DNA of 64,000 nt, from positions 65,918,546 through 65,982,545 of the forward strand of contig NC_081408.1 of NCBI RefSeq assembly GCF_030272615.1, given 5' to 3'. This stretch comes from Cryptomeria japonica (lineage: Eukaryota; Streptophyta; Pinopsida; Cupressales; Cupressaceae). This document shows positions 12,301 to 22,880 of the stretch, piece by piece (position 1 is the stretch's first letter; every line of letters starts with the position of its first letter). The position numbers and the translations under genes are program-made. The notes beneath the pieces are model-generated. The model was not told the DNA's origin, searched no databases, and saw nothing but the letters and a program-made list of their open reading frames with translations.

Positions 12301-13030
12301 ACTATTTTTTATATGCTTTATCATCGCCTAGACTAATGCATAGAGTTGTATCATAAGCTAAACAGTCCCTCATTGTTGAAAAGAAAACCATTGATTAATA
12401 GCATACTATTTTACCATCTTATAACAAGATGGTCCCATGACATCCTCATTAGAAGTTGTGTAAGATTCAATGAGAAACAAATAATTAGGTAAGGTCAACA
12501 TTGGAGCATTGTGATGCAAAGAATCCACCAATCTCAATCAATTAGGCAGATCTTTCTCCCAACTCACCTATTAAATAGGGAACAAACCCCAAGCCCTCAC
12601 TAGGCTACTAGCCCCGCAAGTTGCTTGAACACCCCAAAGACTCCCTCCTACTCCCTAGTCCCATAAAACCACTGACATACATCACATAGAGCAGTCTCAC
12701 CTTGCCCATATCTATCTTGAGGTCTTCCAACCCTTGAATCACACCAACTCACAAACTCTTACTCCCTCAAGCCCATCAGCAATTAGGACTCCTAATGGCT
12801 TTCACACACAACTCGTAATGCCAAGTAGGCACACATCAACCGAAGGGTAGTCAAAGACATCCCCTCTATTTTGGCTTTGGTTTCATCCAATTTGATTTTG
12901 TTTTGAAAAAGATATTCCACTTTTTGCAAAGCACTATCAAAACCGTTCCTATGGTTAATAGTGACCATAAATAATGTAATGCATTATTTGTAGCCATAGG
13001 AAAACTAGAAAAACTAGTGGGAACTTGTAA
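9360..13030. other. 3.7 kb without recognisable genes
   Basis: Both strands hold only short frames without recognisable motifs. One sentence-like word (TTACCTCACATCTC plus CGTTATTGTTGC-like bases) occurs near 10096 and again near 11670, suggesting an old dispersed duplication. Position 12560-12850 is pyrimidine/CA-rich. I see no LTR ends, splice-structured gene or RNA gene. Confidence 0.4.
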
Positions 13031-13039
13031 ATTATAATT

Positions 13040-13980
13040 CCTTTTCATATTTTGATGTTTTCAAGGGTTCATGAGTAATTTTGGCATGTTCTAGTTGAAT
13101 GCAAGGGACTGATGTTTGAGTCACAGTCTGAAACACAGTGATTTCATGGAGTTTGAAGTGGTGTGAATGCATCAATGGTTCTTGGGGAGTCTACTGAAGG
13201 GAAAGATGAATGTGTGAGGGATCCATTGACAAGGGAAAGGGTCACCAAGTTGAAGAACCAATAAGTAAAAAAACCTTTGGCTGTCCTAAGTTAACAGTGA
13301 CTATGACTGTCTTAGCAAAACTAGGGAGAAAAAAATTTCTTGTTTGCCAAATAGGGTGTGATGGGAAGTTAAGTGGTTGGAGTTTTGGGAAGGTTAGTAT
13401 GTGGACCTTATAAAGTCCTATAAGCATTTTGGAGGCACTAAGGAGAGGGGGGTAAGGCCATGTTCATGATTTTCCCAAGCCTACATGACTAGTACAAAAG
13501 GAGAGCGGTGTAATAGTAAGACTTCCTTTGTACTTTGGTTGGTTGGTGGAGTAGAGACCCCTTTTGTGTATGTTGTGAATCCTTCTTAGGATGCCTATGA
13601 AGTATATGTGTTGGGATTATTCATTGTATTATTTGAATGGGGATTGGAAGTCCTCATTGAGCATGTACTAGGGTGAGTGACTAGTGGAGGGTCTTATGGT
13701 GTTGGAGTGTTAAAGGACATGGGGTTTGGATTCATACATGTTGGAGAGGTCTATGTGAGCATATTCCAATGAGTGAAAGAAGGATAATAAGAATGAGTGT
13801 GGTTTTCAATGTATTATACTTTGTGAGTATTATCACTACCTCTTATCTTCATCTCAAATAACAAAAGGAATACCGTGAAAAACACAATAAAGGAGTTATT
13901 AGAAACAGGGTGCGTTTAACCTAGATTTAGCCATTTTTCTTCCTTAGTGGTCTTGGTATGAAAGAAGTACGACACAATGA
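13040..13980 (+). other. LTR-like sequence, probable gypsy LTR relic
   Basis: This is G-rich text unlike its surroundings, with a TATA-like signal in ACCTTATAAAGTCCTATAAG near 13404-13423. Downstream it looks like the R/U5 of a plant gypsy LTR (long GT/GA-rich stretch, TTTGTGAGTATTATCACTAC near 13818). It lies upstream of the gypsy RT relic at 14190 in the same orientation. No TG/CA ends or primer-binding site were fixed, so assignment to that element is inference. Confidence 0.3.
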
Positions 13981-14189
13981 GAGTGTGCATTAAATACAAA
14001 ATACTAAATAGGTATCTACAATAATAAATTGGTACCTAATCCCTAGGATTGATAAGCTAATAAACAAATTCCATGGAGTAATCTATTCCTAAAAAAATCC
14101 TTGAATTGGGTCTCCATAAAACCCATATATGAGAGGAGGATATATATAAGACAAATTTAGATGCAACTATATGCACTATGAATATTTAT

Positions 14190-14631
14190 CATTTTATTTT
14201 GCTTGAAAAATGTGCCTACAACATTCTACTCTTGTATGGATTGTAAAATATTTGAGGAAATTTGTCTACATTTTCTTTGATGACATTCTCATTTATAGCG
14301 AGACATTGGAAGTACACCAAACGTACATATATGAAGTGCTCGGGTTTTTGGATTCCTAGACTATTTTTGATAAAGAGTCTAAATATGGAGTTTCTATGAC
14401 ATAAATTACATATTTAGAGCACATCATCAGTGTAAAGGGAGGGCAAGTAGACTGGGAAAAGATCAAGGTGGTTGTGGGTTGTGGGTTTGCCTCTACCACT
14501 TGGCCTATAGAGTTACTACAAAATATTTTATAAAGGTTTATCATAGCTAACCACTCCCTTGACCAACCTAACAAAGGAAGGAGCCTTCAAGTGGATGAAA
14601 GTGAAACAATAGAATTTTGACAAGCTAAATG
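14190..14631 (+). pseudogene. Gypsy reverse transcriptase fragment
   Basis: A frame reads KNVPTTFYS, then after a slip FVYIFFDDILIYSETLEVHQ near 14261-14320, where FFDD is the RT catalytic aspartate pair. It then reads YLEHIISVKGGQVDWEKIKV and, towards 14560-14610, TNLTKEGAFKWMKVK and FDKLNVVM. These are the palm, connection and RT-RNase H linker motifs of plant gypsy elements. Several stops and frameshifts show it is dead. The coding continues after the 827-bp insertion. Confidence 0.85.
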
Positions 14632-14641
14632 TGGTAATGAG

Positions 14642-15468
14642 CAATGATAACTTTAAGAAACCCCTCCTCAAAAAATTGTATAAAACTAAAAATAATAATA
14701 ATGTTTATTGGCAAATCTTTCCTTTTTATAAAAAAAAATTAATTTTATTGGTGAATTTGTTTATATCAATTTTTTTTGGTAGAAAATATTGGCAAATCTT
14801 TGAAAATAGTCATTGTATGCATTAATTACTATTGCATTTCCTTTCATTTAAAAATAATCTTTTATAAAAAAGTAAATGCATGAAGGTTGAAATCATTAAT
14901 GAGTTTAAGAGTTAGACAATACTTTATTTGGTTTCTACCATTAACTTAAAATAATTTAATAGCCCTCTTTCTATTTTGTGAGATAAAATTTAGAAACAAT
15001 TTGTAATACTCATGGGGCCAAAAATTTCTTTTAGACCATTGGTTGTCATTGAAGTGAACAACTCAAAAGCAATTTCGAGCATTACAACTTGTAGGTACAT
15101 TTTACCTCATGGAATACAATGAAGGTCATTAGATTATATTTTAAATCAATGGTGGAAACAAAAGATTGTTGATATAACCCTAAAGTAACTAATAATTATA
15201 GTATATTATTGGTTAATTAATTTGAATTTCTACAATAAAATATAAAATGTTGCCAAATCCGATCCAATCATGTATCAAATATTGTGGCGAATCTTTAAGT
15301 TAAAAAATTAATAAAATATATTCTTTGGCTATTTAAATAACATTAAAATAAAAACTTGTAAAAATGTGGCCATTTGGGTCACCTTAAAAGTTGAAACTAT
15401 CAACCAAATTTGATTCCCAAATTTCAAAAAATAGCCAATTAGCGAATATTAGCCACTTAATTTTTCAT
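14642..15468. mobile_element. 827-bp non-coding insertion with 10-bp target duplication
   Basis: The 10-mer TGGTAATGAG occurs exactly at 14632-14641 and 15469-15478. Without the insert plus one copy, the gypsy frame reads LNVVM then RSCPLLAIT, the expected VMSSCPVLAL-type motif. The insert is AT-rich, has no coding frame, and contains repeated words such as GGCAAATCTTTG. Terminal inverted repeats are at best weak (ATGATAACTTTAAG against ATGAAAAATTAAG on the complement). A 9-10 bp duplication suggests a Mutator-like, internally deleted element. Confidence 0.65.
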
Positions 15469-15478
15469 TGGTAATGAG

Positions 15479-15880
15479 ATCATGTCCTCTATTAGCTATT
15501 ACTAAAAAAAATTTACATTTATTTTGGAGAGGGAATAAAAGTCACACTCATGCAAAAGCACCCCATTGCCTTTCAAAGTTATAAATCCCAGTCGGCAAAA
15601 AGGAGATTCTCAATCTATGATAAAGATATTTTGGCCCTCATGAAAATATTGTCAAATTCCAAGATCAAGATGGACCATGAAATCTTGGAATATTTCCTCA
15701 ACCAAAAATATTTGAATGAGAAACAACAAAAAATGGTAAACTAAAATTCAAGCATTTGATTTTGATCTCAAGTATGTGAAGGGAAAAATAAATATTGATG
15801 TTAATTCTTTATCTATGAGAGAAACCTTGAACTTAATGTCTGACATCTCTGTAAATTGGAAGACTAGTGTGACACATAAT
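15479..15880 (+). pseudogene. Gypsy RNase H fragment and link to integrase
   Basis: The frame continues from RT: GEGIKVTLMQKHPIAFQSYK, RRFSIYDKDILALMKIL, ILEYFLNQKYLNEKQQKMVN and then, after a slip, SKYVKGKINIDVNSLSMRE. These correspond to the RT-linked RNase H of chromoviruses; the conserved SIYDKE-like and YVKGKxNxxxDALSR-like positions are recognisable. The terminal catalytic Asp of the last motif is not preserved. Confidence 0.8.
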
Positions 15881-16079
15881 ACACAAAGAATACATTAAAT
15901 ATTGGCGTTCTAGAAGTGAAATAGTAGATTAAAAGTACTTAATATCCAATGACCACATTCTCTAAAGAATAAGATTATAGGAATCTAAGATTAAGACAAA
16001 ATTTCTAAGGGTAATCCATTACTTTCTTTTTGTGAGCCACTAGTAGTATTTCAAAATTGATAAGAAAATCAAAGATAGG

Positions 16080-18353
16080 TGCACTTGGAAGGGACTCCAA
16101 GGTGACATCCTCTAATAGGTCAAAGATTTTTTTATTTGCAAATGAAACAAAATAAAGTAGTCATTTCCAATAAGATTGTTTCATACCTTGCCAATTATTA
16201 AGAAAAATGGGTGAGTGCCTCGAGGAATTCATTGTAGGACTCCTCAAGGTCCAAGTCAAGTATTGTATATACATGGTTGTGGAAAAACCCATTTATTATG
16301 TACACCTCTTTATCATTTCTTTGAATTAAAAGGCACCATAGGTTGCTAAAGTGTTCTTTAGGGAAGTGTTTATGCTTCATGGACCTCCTAAGAGAATTAT
16401 GAGTGACATAAATACTCAATCCTTGAGCATATAGAAAAGGCTCTTTTGTTTAGTGGGAACCAAATTCACGCACAACACTCATGAACAAATTAAGATAGTA
16501 AATAAATGGGTGGAATGCAATAAGAAACTATGTAGGGTCAGTGCAAGAAGATGAGTCCACTTTTTGGCCAAAAAGTGGAAGTGTTTTCCTTGATTTTCAG
16601 ATTTTGTCTCATTTGAGCTTAAATTTTGAAACACTTAGAGATTGAATCTTGGAAAAAGTTAGGAAAATAAAAGATAGTCCTCTGCGTGTACTTTCCAAAT
16701 GTGTAAATTATTTTAATACCCACATAATAAAAAATAACTTTTTGAATGGAGTTCTCAAAACTATGTTTTAAAAATGCCTGTTTCAAGACCATACCATGCA
16801 TGTGTACGACCCACACTTTTTGACACAATTAAAATTATTTTCTCAAACCATTTTGGGAAATGGTTTGTAACACACTGAAGATTGATGAGCATATTTTTCT
16901 GTAACTTTTTTTCTAATATTTTTTTTTAAATTAATTTTTTAATGGCCATAATTATCTTTTTAAAAATCTGATGTGTACGACCCACATAATTTGATGTAAA
17001 CTTAACATTTTTTGATTTTTTTTTTTAAAAATACAAAAGAAGTTTGTGTAGATTGATGACATATAATTTTTTTTCCAAAATTCTTTAAAATAAAAAAGTT
17101 ATTAAATTAACAAAATTAGTTAATATTTCAAATTTATGGACCTGATTTAGTATAAATTAAATGAAAAATAGTTAAGATAATCAATTTTTAAATAAATTTA
17201 CATATTTAGAATCTAGACAGTATAATCTAAAATGGGTTTTAATTTCATATAAAAATTCTCTGATTAGAGGTGCGTAAACGATTTCCAAAGTTCATATTTG
17301 TGGTTTCATTCATGGAGATTTGAATTTGCAGGTCCATGTCTCAGGTGTGGACATCCCAGGCCTATCTCGAGCCTAATCCCGAGCCAAGTGGTAGGTTGTG
17401 GAATCAACTTCCACAAAACGGGCCCACATTTTCAAACAAGGGTGGCTTGTGGAAAAAAAAGGAAAAATGTGATTTAGAAACGGGGGGCCCTTTTTTTTTT
17501 GTTTTGGACCCCCGTTACCTTTTGGCTTGAGAGCCCGAAGCATAAACGGGCCCCCATTTTTTGAAAATGGACCCCCGTTTATAAGAGCACATTTTCCAAT
17601 GCATGGACTTCTGCGAATTTGTGACTCATTACCTTGCACTTGCCCTGCAATGGACTAGCAAAATGCATGGATAAAATGGCTCCCCTTGGGAAGTACCACT
17701 ATAATACAACTCATCGTATTGTCATTGAGTTGAACCCCTTCATGATATTATATGGGTATGAAGATTAAATTTTTTGTTGACCCTATTTATTTTGATAATA
17801 GGTTCCAAGGAGATAGTGACTTGATCCTACAAAGCTAATACATTTCAAAGTCACTCAAAAATAATCTCTGACAACCATAAAATCAAAAAAAGTATGTGTG
17901 TTGATTTCCATCATATGGATGAAACATTTGAAATAGGAGATTTGGTATTTTTTTCATTGTAGCCTTGCAAGCAGTCATTTGTAAAGGCAATCAAATATGT
18001 AAAACTCGGTCCTCACTTTTAAAGGCCATATAAGGCCCAAAAGTAAGTAGTTGAGGTAGCATATGAGTTGTAATTACTAGATGAAATTAAAATGCATAAT
18101 GTGTTTTACATATTCTAATTGAAGAGGGAACTGGAAAAACATATTGAACCTTCCTCGAAGATACCTCCTCATCTTGGTCTCTAAGACAGTCATAAAGACC
18201 AAAAAAAGGAAATTCAAGAGAAAAACTATAACCATGTACTTGATTATATGGAATAATATTCTTACTAAGGATGCAACATGGGAAGGCTCACACTTTCTTT
18301 AATATCCAAGATTTGAATTGCTCGAGGGAAAGATAAATTTGTTAGGTTAGACT
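16080..18353 (+). pseudogene. Gypsy integrase and chromodomain-like C-terminus, split by an insertion
   Basis: Left of the insertion the core reads FIVGLLKVQVKYCIYMVVEK, VAKVFFREVFMLHGPPKRIM, SD and later FCLVGTKF and IVNKWVE; the DDE acids are partly eroded. Right of it (17646 on) come QNAWIKWLPLG, NTTHRIVIELNPFMILYGYE, then ETFEIGDLVFF and RPYKAQK, VVEVAYEL, KMHNVFYIF, the integrase C-terminal fold. Near 18260-18350 ATWEGSHF and FELLEGKINLLG fit the end of a chromodomain. Numerous stops are present. The frame runs into the LTR at 18354. Confidence 0.8.
16535..17645. mobile_element. 1.1-kb TIR DNA element, copy 1 (non-autonomous)
   Basis: The ends are inverted repeats: GGGTCAGTGCAAGAAGATGA on the left and, on the complement of the right end, GGGCAAGTGCAAGGTAATGA (15 of 20 identical). 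The flanks TGTA (16531-16534) and TGCA (17646-17649) look like a 4-bp target duplication with one change. Excision leaves the integrase frame intact (NYV then MD, stop, QNAWIKWLP). Internally it is AT-rich, has TGTGTACGACCCACA-type words near 16801 and 16974, and near 17460-17580 GC-rich words of the ACGGGCCCCC type. No transposase is encoded. A second copy lies at 43937-45113 in the same orientation on the plus strand. Confidence 0.8.
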
Positions 18354-18560
18354 TGTCATGTCCCCTTTTCATGAAACTCATGTCATGGATTGAAATGAAC
18401 ATTTATTGACTTTTAAACTTTCCTTGATATCACTTTTCATGTAAATCCTTCCCATTTATCTTCTAAGTGTTGGTCTAAGTCCCCTAAAGGTCAAAGTATG
18501 AAAGCATAGTAAATCTCATGAATTTGTGTAAGAAATTAGAGTGACAAAGTTGACTTTCCC
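18354..18560 (+). repeat. Start of 3' LTR of the gypsy relic
   Basis: Immediately after the chromodomain end comes TGTCATGTCCCCTTTTCATG, a TG-starting LTR beginning of the kind seen in plant chromoviruses, followed by ATTTATTGACTTTTAAACTT. The far end (CA) could not be fixed, so only the beginning is supported. Confidence 0.5.
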
Positions 18561-18950
18561 CAAATGACTCCTCTCTCAATTTTACTTCTCTCTCTATGCC
18601 CATCAAGGTATTTAACCTTCCCCTATCACACCTCCCAACCATTATTTTCTTTCACTCATCTCTTCATTAGTACTTTAGAGTTGTACATACCATCATCAAT
18701 CCCTTTTGCCAACCCCTACCCTCAAACCGCAATCCTATCATTTTTTACTACCCCTCTCAACCTACCAGCCTTGGCATTATGAATACCATTAATGGATAAA
18801 ATATCAATGTGGCTTCACATGGGATTCCAAATGGCATTGAAATTTATCTCAGTATACTTGAAATTGAACTACTTGGGTCCATATAGTAGGACATGCTAAA
18901 AGGGAACCAACAAGAACAATTATAATTGGCATGCATATTTTTTTATTTAT
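18561..18950. other. Pyrimidine-rich stretch, probably LTR remainder
   Basis: Rich in CT runs (ACTCCTCTCTCAATTTTAC and similar), with a 72-codon frame that shows no motif. It may be the body of the LTR that starts at 18354. Nothing else is recognisable. Confidence 0.3.
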
Positions 18951-18954
18951 TTTT

Positions 18955-19400
18955 AATAAATCATTGTCAGAATTCTGACATCCTTCCAAATTTGCACTGA
19001 TGACCAAACCGTCAGACAAGTAGCATCCTCATCGGTGCATAGTTTCTGGAAGGCATCAGAATTCCGACGCCAATTGACAAAACATCCAACAAGGATGTTG
19101 TATGTCTGACGACACTCTATTATCGGATGCTTGTTGTAATCCTTGTTGGTGCAAGTTCCTAGTAGGCGTCGGAATTCTGACGTCCATCTGACAAGGATTA
19201 TTTATGCCCAACGATATTCTCTCTTCAGATGAGTGGTCATGGCCACCGTCAAAAGAGTTTAGGATTTCGTCAGAATTTCGATGTTAGTTGGCACCGTCAG
19301 AATGTCCGACGATGAGTTTTGACAGCTTCGTTTGTCAGAAGTCCAACAAAAAAAGTCAAAATTTTGACAATAGGCCATCGAAAATAAGCCCCAAATGTAC
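18955..19400. repeat. CACTA-like subterminal palindrome array
   Basis: Variants of the palindrome GTCGGAATTCTGACG recur near 18966, 19056, 19167, 19277, 19297 and 19336, with further TCTGACGACA and GTCAGA words. The block ends in ACTAGTA at about 19398, close to the complement of a CACTA end. Plant CACTA elements carry such CCGACGGAATT-like subterminal repeats, so this is probably a terminal fragment of one. No coding part remains. Confidence 0.5.
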
Positions 19401-19439
19401 TAGTATAGAGGTATATTAGAATTAAGAGATATTAGTAGT

Positions 19440-20035
19440 GAAGAGAAGAGAAGTTCAGAAGATGAAGACTTTGCAGATCATATGGCAGCCTTGCATATTT
19501 AGGCTAAGCAACACTAGGAGGACATGAACAACAAGTATAAGCAGAAGGTAGATGAGAAGAGGAGACATAAAGAATTTGATGTTGGCGATGAAGTGATGGT
19601 ATATCTGAGAAAAGAAAGATTCCTAGTTGGAACTTATAATAAATTGCAGATGAAAAAGTATGGACCTTGCAGGATTTTGATGAGGTTCAATTCTGGGAAC
19701 GCATATGAAGTGAAGTTATCAGATAGTCTAAGTATTTCATTTGTGTTTAACATTGCCGATCTTCATGAGTATCATGAACTAGAATTAAGTGAGGACAATA
19801 TTGTAGACTTGGAGAAATAGTTGCCCCGGAAGGAACCAGATCAGATTAAAGAAATTTTGGAAAGTAGGATTGGGCATAGTACCTGGAGAAGTTAGTATAA
19901 GGAGTATTTTGTGAAGTGGAAGGACATACCAATTGAAGATTAAACTTAGATTTCTCAGGCAGTAGTAGACCTCCTTGGTTTTCCTCTAACCCTAGCAAAG
20001 TGCGAGACTCACTTTTGCAATAACCCCAGATGTCT
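19440..20035 (+). pseudogene. Second gypsy relic: integrase C-terminus and chromodomain
   Basis: The frame 19524-19820 begins MNNKYKQKVDEKRRHKEFDV and has GDEVMVYLRKERF, KKYGPCRILMRF, AYEVKLSDSLSISFVFNIAD and LHEYHE, the C-terminal module of chromovirus integrase. After a stop the chromodomain follows: IKEILESRIGHSTW, YKEYFVKWKDIP and VVDLLGFPL, ending CETHFCNNPRCL near 20030. Stops replace two conserved positions (for example after IED, where a Trp codon is expected). It lies in the same orientation as the element at 14190 but belongs to another family. Confidence 0.85.
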
Positions 20036-20900
20036 GATGCAAGAGCATCCCTAGTTCATAGCAATCTTGCATCAACCAAAAACATTTTCCTTTATGTTTT
20101 TCATTTTGTTTGTAGTTTCAACATTTCTTTCTGTGTGCCCCGGTTTTGGCTCATCAGATCTCCTAGAGTTGGATTCTACTTGGAGACTTGATCATCTTTC
20201 TTATTTCCAAACCGCATCGCATTTGGATCTTTTTATGGCAAGTTATCGCTATTAGTTTCCTTTACAATTTCCTTTTACCGGTTGACGGTTTCTTGTTAAT
20301 GGTTGCTTGGACCTATTTTGGTGATCTACCAGAACCCCCTTCCGAAGCTTGAGGAGCCTTGGGTGTTGATTTTGATGTTCCTTAGTGTGTGGCTGACCTT
20401 TTTCCATGATCTACACTTCATCCTTTGGATTTTTCAGAGGAGTCTCTTTGTGGAGGCCGGCCTTGTTGGTTTTACACATTAGGTGTTGTTCTTCAGGTTT
20501 TGATCCCTTTTTGGACCGACCGAATCCCCTTGGATCGTATAAATAATTGTATTGAGCATTAGAATGTAACAATAAAAGAATCAAGTAGCTAGACTGACCA
20601 TAGAAGATAGATCTTAAGATTCAAGGTCCCAATTGTGACCTAGTCCATATTTTCAGCATGTGTTAAAAGGCCTATGAGTTGGTTTCTATAACTCGGTTGT
20701 TACCGATTGGTTGTAATTAGTTTTCTTGAAATAAAATAATCTGTTTTGCATTGCCTCCATCATATCTTTGTGTTTCTATTGTGTTTACTCTTGTTGACCG
20801 GTCTGGATTGATCTCTTTGATTTTAGAGAGATCTTAGAGAGCTTAGAGGATTTTAAAAACGAAGGAATTTTTAGACTAGGTAAATATGTGGGAAGATGCA
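20036..20900 (+). repeat. Putative 3' LTR of the second gypsy relic
   Basis: This follows the chromodomain end and begins TGATGCAAGAGCATCC. The inverted word TCTTGCATCA lies at 20065-20074, making a hairpin with TGATGCAAGA. The stretch is unlike the AT-rich DNA on its right and has LTR-like text (ATTGAGCATTAGAATGTAAC, TTGAAATAAAATAATCTG). The end was not fixed. Confidence 0.4.
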
Positions 20901-22880
20901 CATGTTGAAGAATAAAATAATAGATCACAATATGGAGAAGTAGAAAAAGATTTGATTTATAGTTTTAAGTAGGTTTATCATAAAAAATAATAGTTATCCC
21001 TCATTACTTCATCCATGAGATAGTGAAACCTAATTGATATGTATAGTTCACTAAATTTTTATAGTTTATTTTTATTTTCCACAAAAAATATCTTTATATA
21101 AGTTAGATAATCATTATTGGTGCAATAATTTCATTTAACATGAGATGATATCTTTGGAAAAATATGACACTAAGGATCTTGTATTTTTTCTTAAGAAACA
21201 AAGTTATATGAGTTGTCAGTAGACATTCAAGAATATATTTGTTGTAGATGATAAGTTGGTGAGGTACATATATAGATTGATAGTTAAGGAAAACTTTCAA
21301 AGATATGGAATTTATTATGATGATTATTTCTTCTATTAGCTGTAAATTCATTCCATAATTTTTTTACTTTCTAATTGCTAAATTCTTGTGACTTTAAAGT
21401 ATAAAAGTTGATCATTTTTTAAAAATAAATAAATAATATTTTAAGTGAATCTCTAGGTTCTAAATTAGTCATGAAATTAGCCAAGTAAAATTTATAGATT
21501 GAAAAACAAATTTCAAAAATTTCACAAAGGGTAAAGGTTTTGTGAAATAAGAATAAAAATTACTTTCAATTTTTTTAAATTGACTTTTGAGACTAATCTA
21601 CTACGAGGGAATCTTATGTACATTTTGTACATTTTGGAGAATCTTGTGAGTCCCTTAACAATTATAGGGATGTGTCAAAGTCAAAATAATATCACCAAAG
21701 CAAGGCTGGCATCCTTTGGACATCATACTTGATGTATGGTGGGAATGGCAAAATGGTAGGAGATGTTTACCCCAGTCTTTGTGACTTTGTAGACATCCCC
21801 CAATCTTATAAATGTCTAGTAGGGGGCAAATATGCTCCAAGGAATTCCATTTTCTTGGAAACATCTCTTTTAATAAAGTTATTAAAAACTTGAAAAACCT
21901 ACAAGGAATCAATCTTTGTTGAGTGTGTTGAGCTGACATAATTTAAAAAAGGAGGACAAATTTCTCCTACTTAAGATAATATTATTCTCTTCAATCAAAG
22001 AACTTTTGAAACAAAAAAAAGAAAAAAACTGCCTTTAAAACAAGCACGGGGAATCTACTTTTGGATTCAACAAGTTGCCACTCTACAAAGTCAAAATATG
22101 TATATATATCAAGCCCCACCAGACAAGATTTGTTGTCCTGGATAGATAAAATAAAACGAGGTATCAAAATGCCAGCAATTTTTTAATGAGCACGTGAAGT
22201 TGTAAAAGAGAAATGTGGGATTCCAACCATAGATTGTCACTTCAGAAATGATGAACAGAACAGTTGCAGAAACAGAAAATTAATTAATTCACCGTAATGG
22301 ATGACAATTCCTTTACGAGTACGATATATATGCATACTCATATTGATGTGATTCTACTAAGCATGCACAGGAAGACAAAAACATAACGATATGGTAAATT
22401 CTCTAATAAAATATGTACCTTATCATGGGGGATATTTTCATATATTTAATACTACTACCTTTAAAGCTTCTTGTTACTTAATTGAATATCTATGCTTTTG
22501 TTTACTAGTGCTTTCTTTCCATTGGTTTCAGTTGCGGGTCAATTTTTGGTTGTCAATGTTGATGTTCGATAATAGCACTTAGTTTTTGAGTTCCATTTTT
22601 CAACAGATACATTTGATTATTGCATCCTTGATTTATATGGAAGCCATTATCTACAGTTTTATGCTCTCTTATTCATTACTTCTGGACCTTTTATTGTCAT
22701 TGATGTTTGAATTCCTCACAATAATCTCTCTTGCTTATGAATCCATCGTGTATTGGGTTAGGCATCTAGTCAGCGGGGATTTTGTTCCCTCTTTTCTTTA
22801 TATGTCTTTGTTTGTTTTTGTTGGTAGATAAGGACACAAGACAGACTTCAGATCCAAAAACCAAACCACGTTCTTTCACA
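20900..22880. other. AT-rich DNA without recognisable genes
   Basis: Short frames occur on both strands but none shows a known motif, splice structure or consistent composition. Hydrophobic frames near 22391-22831 consist of low-complexity Leu/Phe/Ser from T-rich DNA. I see no element ends here. Confidence 0.35.

Larger units (their letters stand above)
14190..18560 (+). mobile_element. Ty3/gypsy chromovirus-like retrotransposon relic with two nested insertions
   Basis: The order is RT (from about 14190), RNase H (15479-15880), integrase (16080-16534 and 17646-18120), a chromodomain-like end (18200-18350), then the LTR start at 18354. All are on the + strand. The element is split by an 827-bp insertion inside RT-RNase H and a 1111-bp insertion inside integrase; removing each with one copy of its target duplication restores the protein alignment. 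Everything upstream of the RT catalytic region (gag, protease) is lost. Confidence 0.85.

Noticed and set aside
13210-13427. Overlapping frames of 60-67 codons on both strands
   Set aside because: They lie in LTR-like sequence next to a TATA signal and have no motif.
16198-16419. Minus-strand frame of 73 codons in the first gypsy relic
   Set aside because: It is antisense to the integrase core, which is readable on the plus strand.
16619-16828. 69-codon frame conserved in both TIR elements (also 44021-44230)
   Set aside because: The two copies are about 95% identical throughout, so an open frame in both is expected; it has no recognised domain.
20036-20074. Hairpin TGATGCAAGA...TCTTGCATCA as a possible terminator or MITE
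   Set aside because: It coincides with the start of a probable LTR directly after a chromodomain; no second end or target duplication was found.
22391-22831. Hydrophobic frames that could be a membrane protein
   Set aside because: T-rich DNA gives Leu/Phe/Ser by chance; no conserved motif, no splice signals in phase, no homologous copy.
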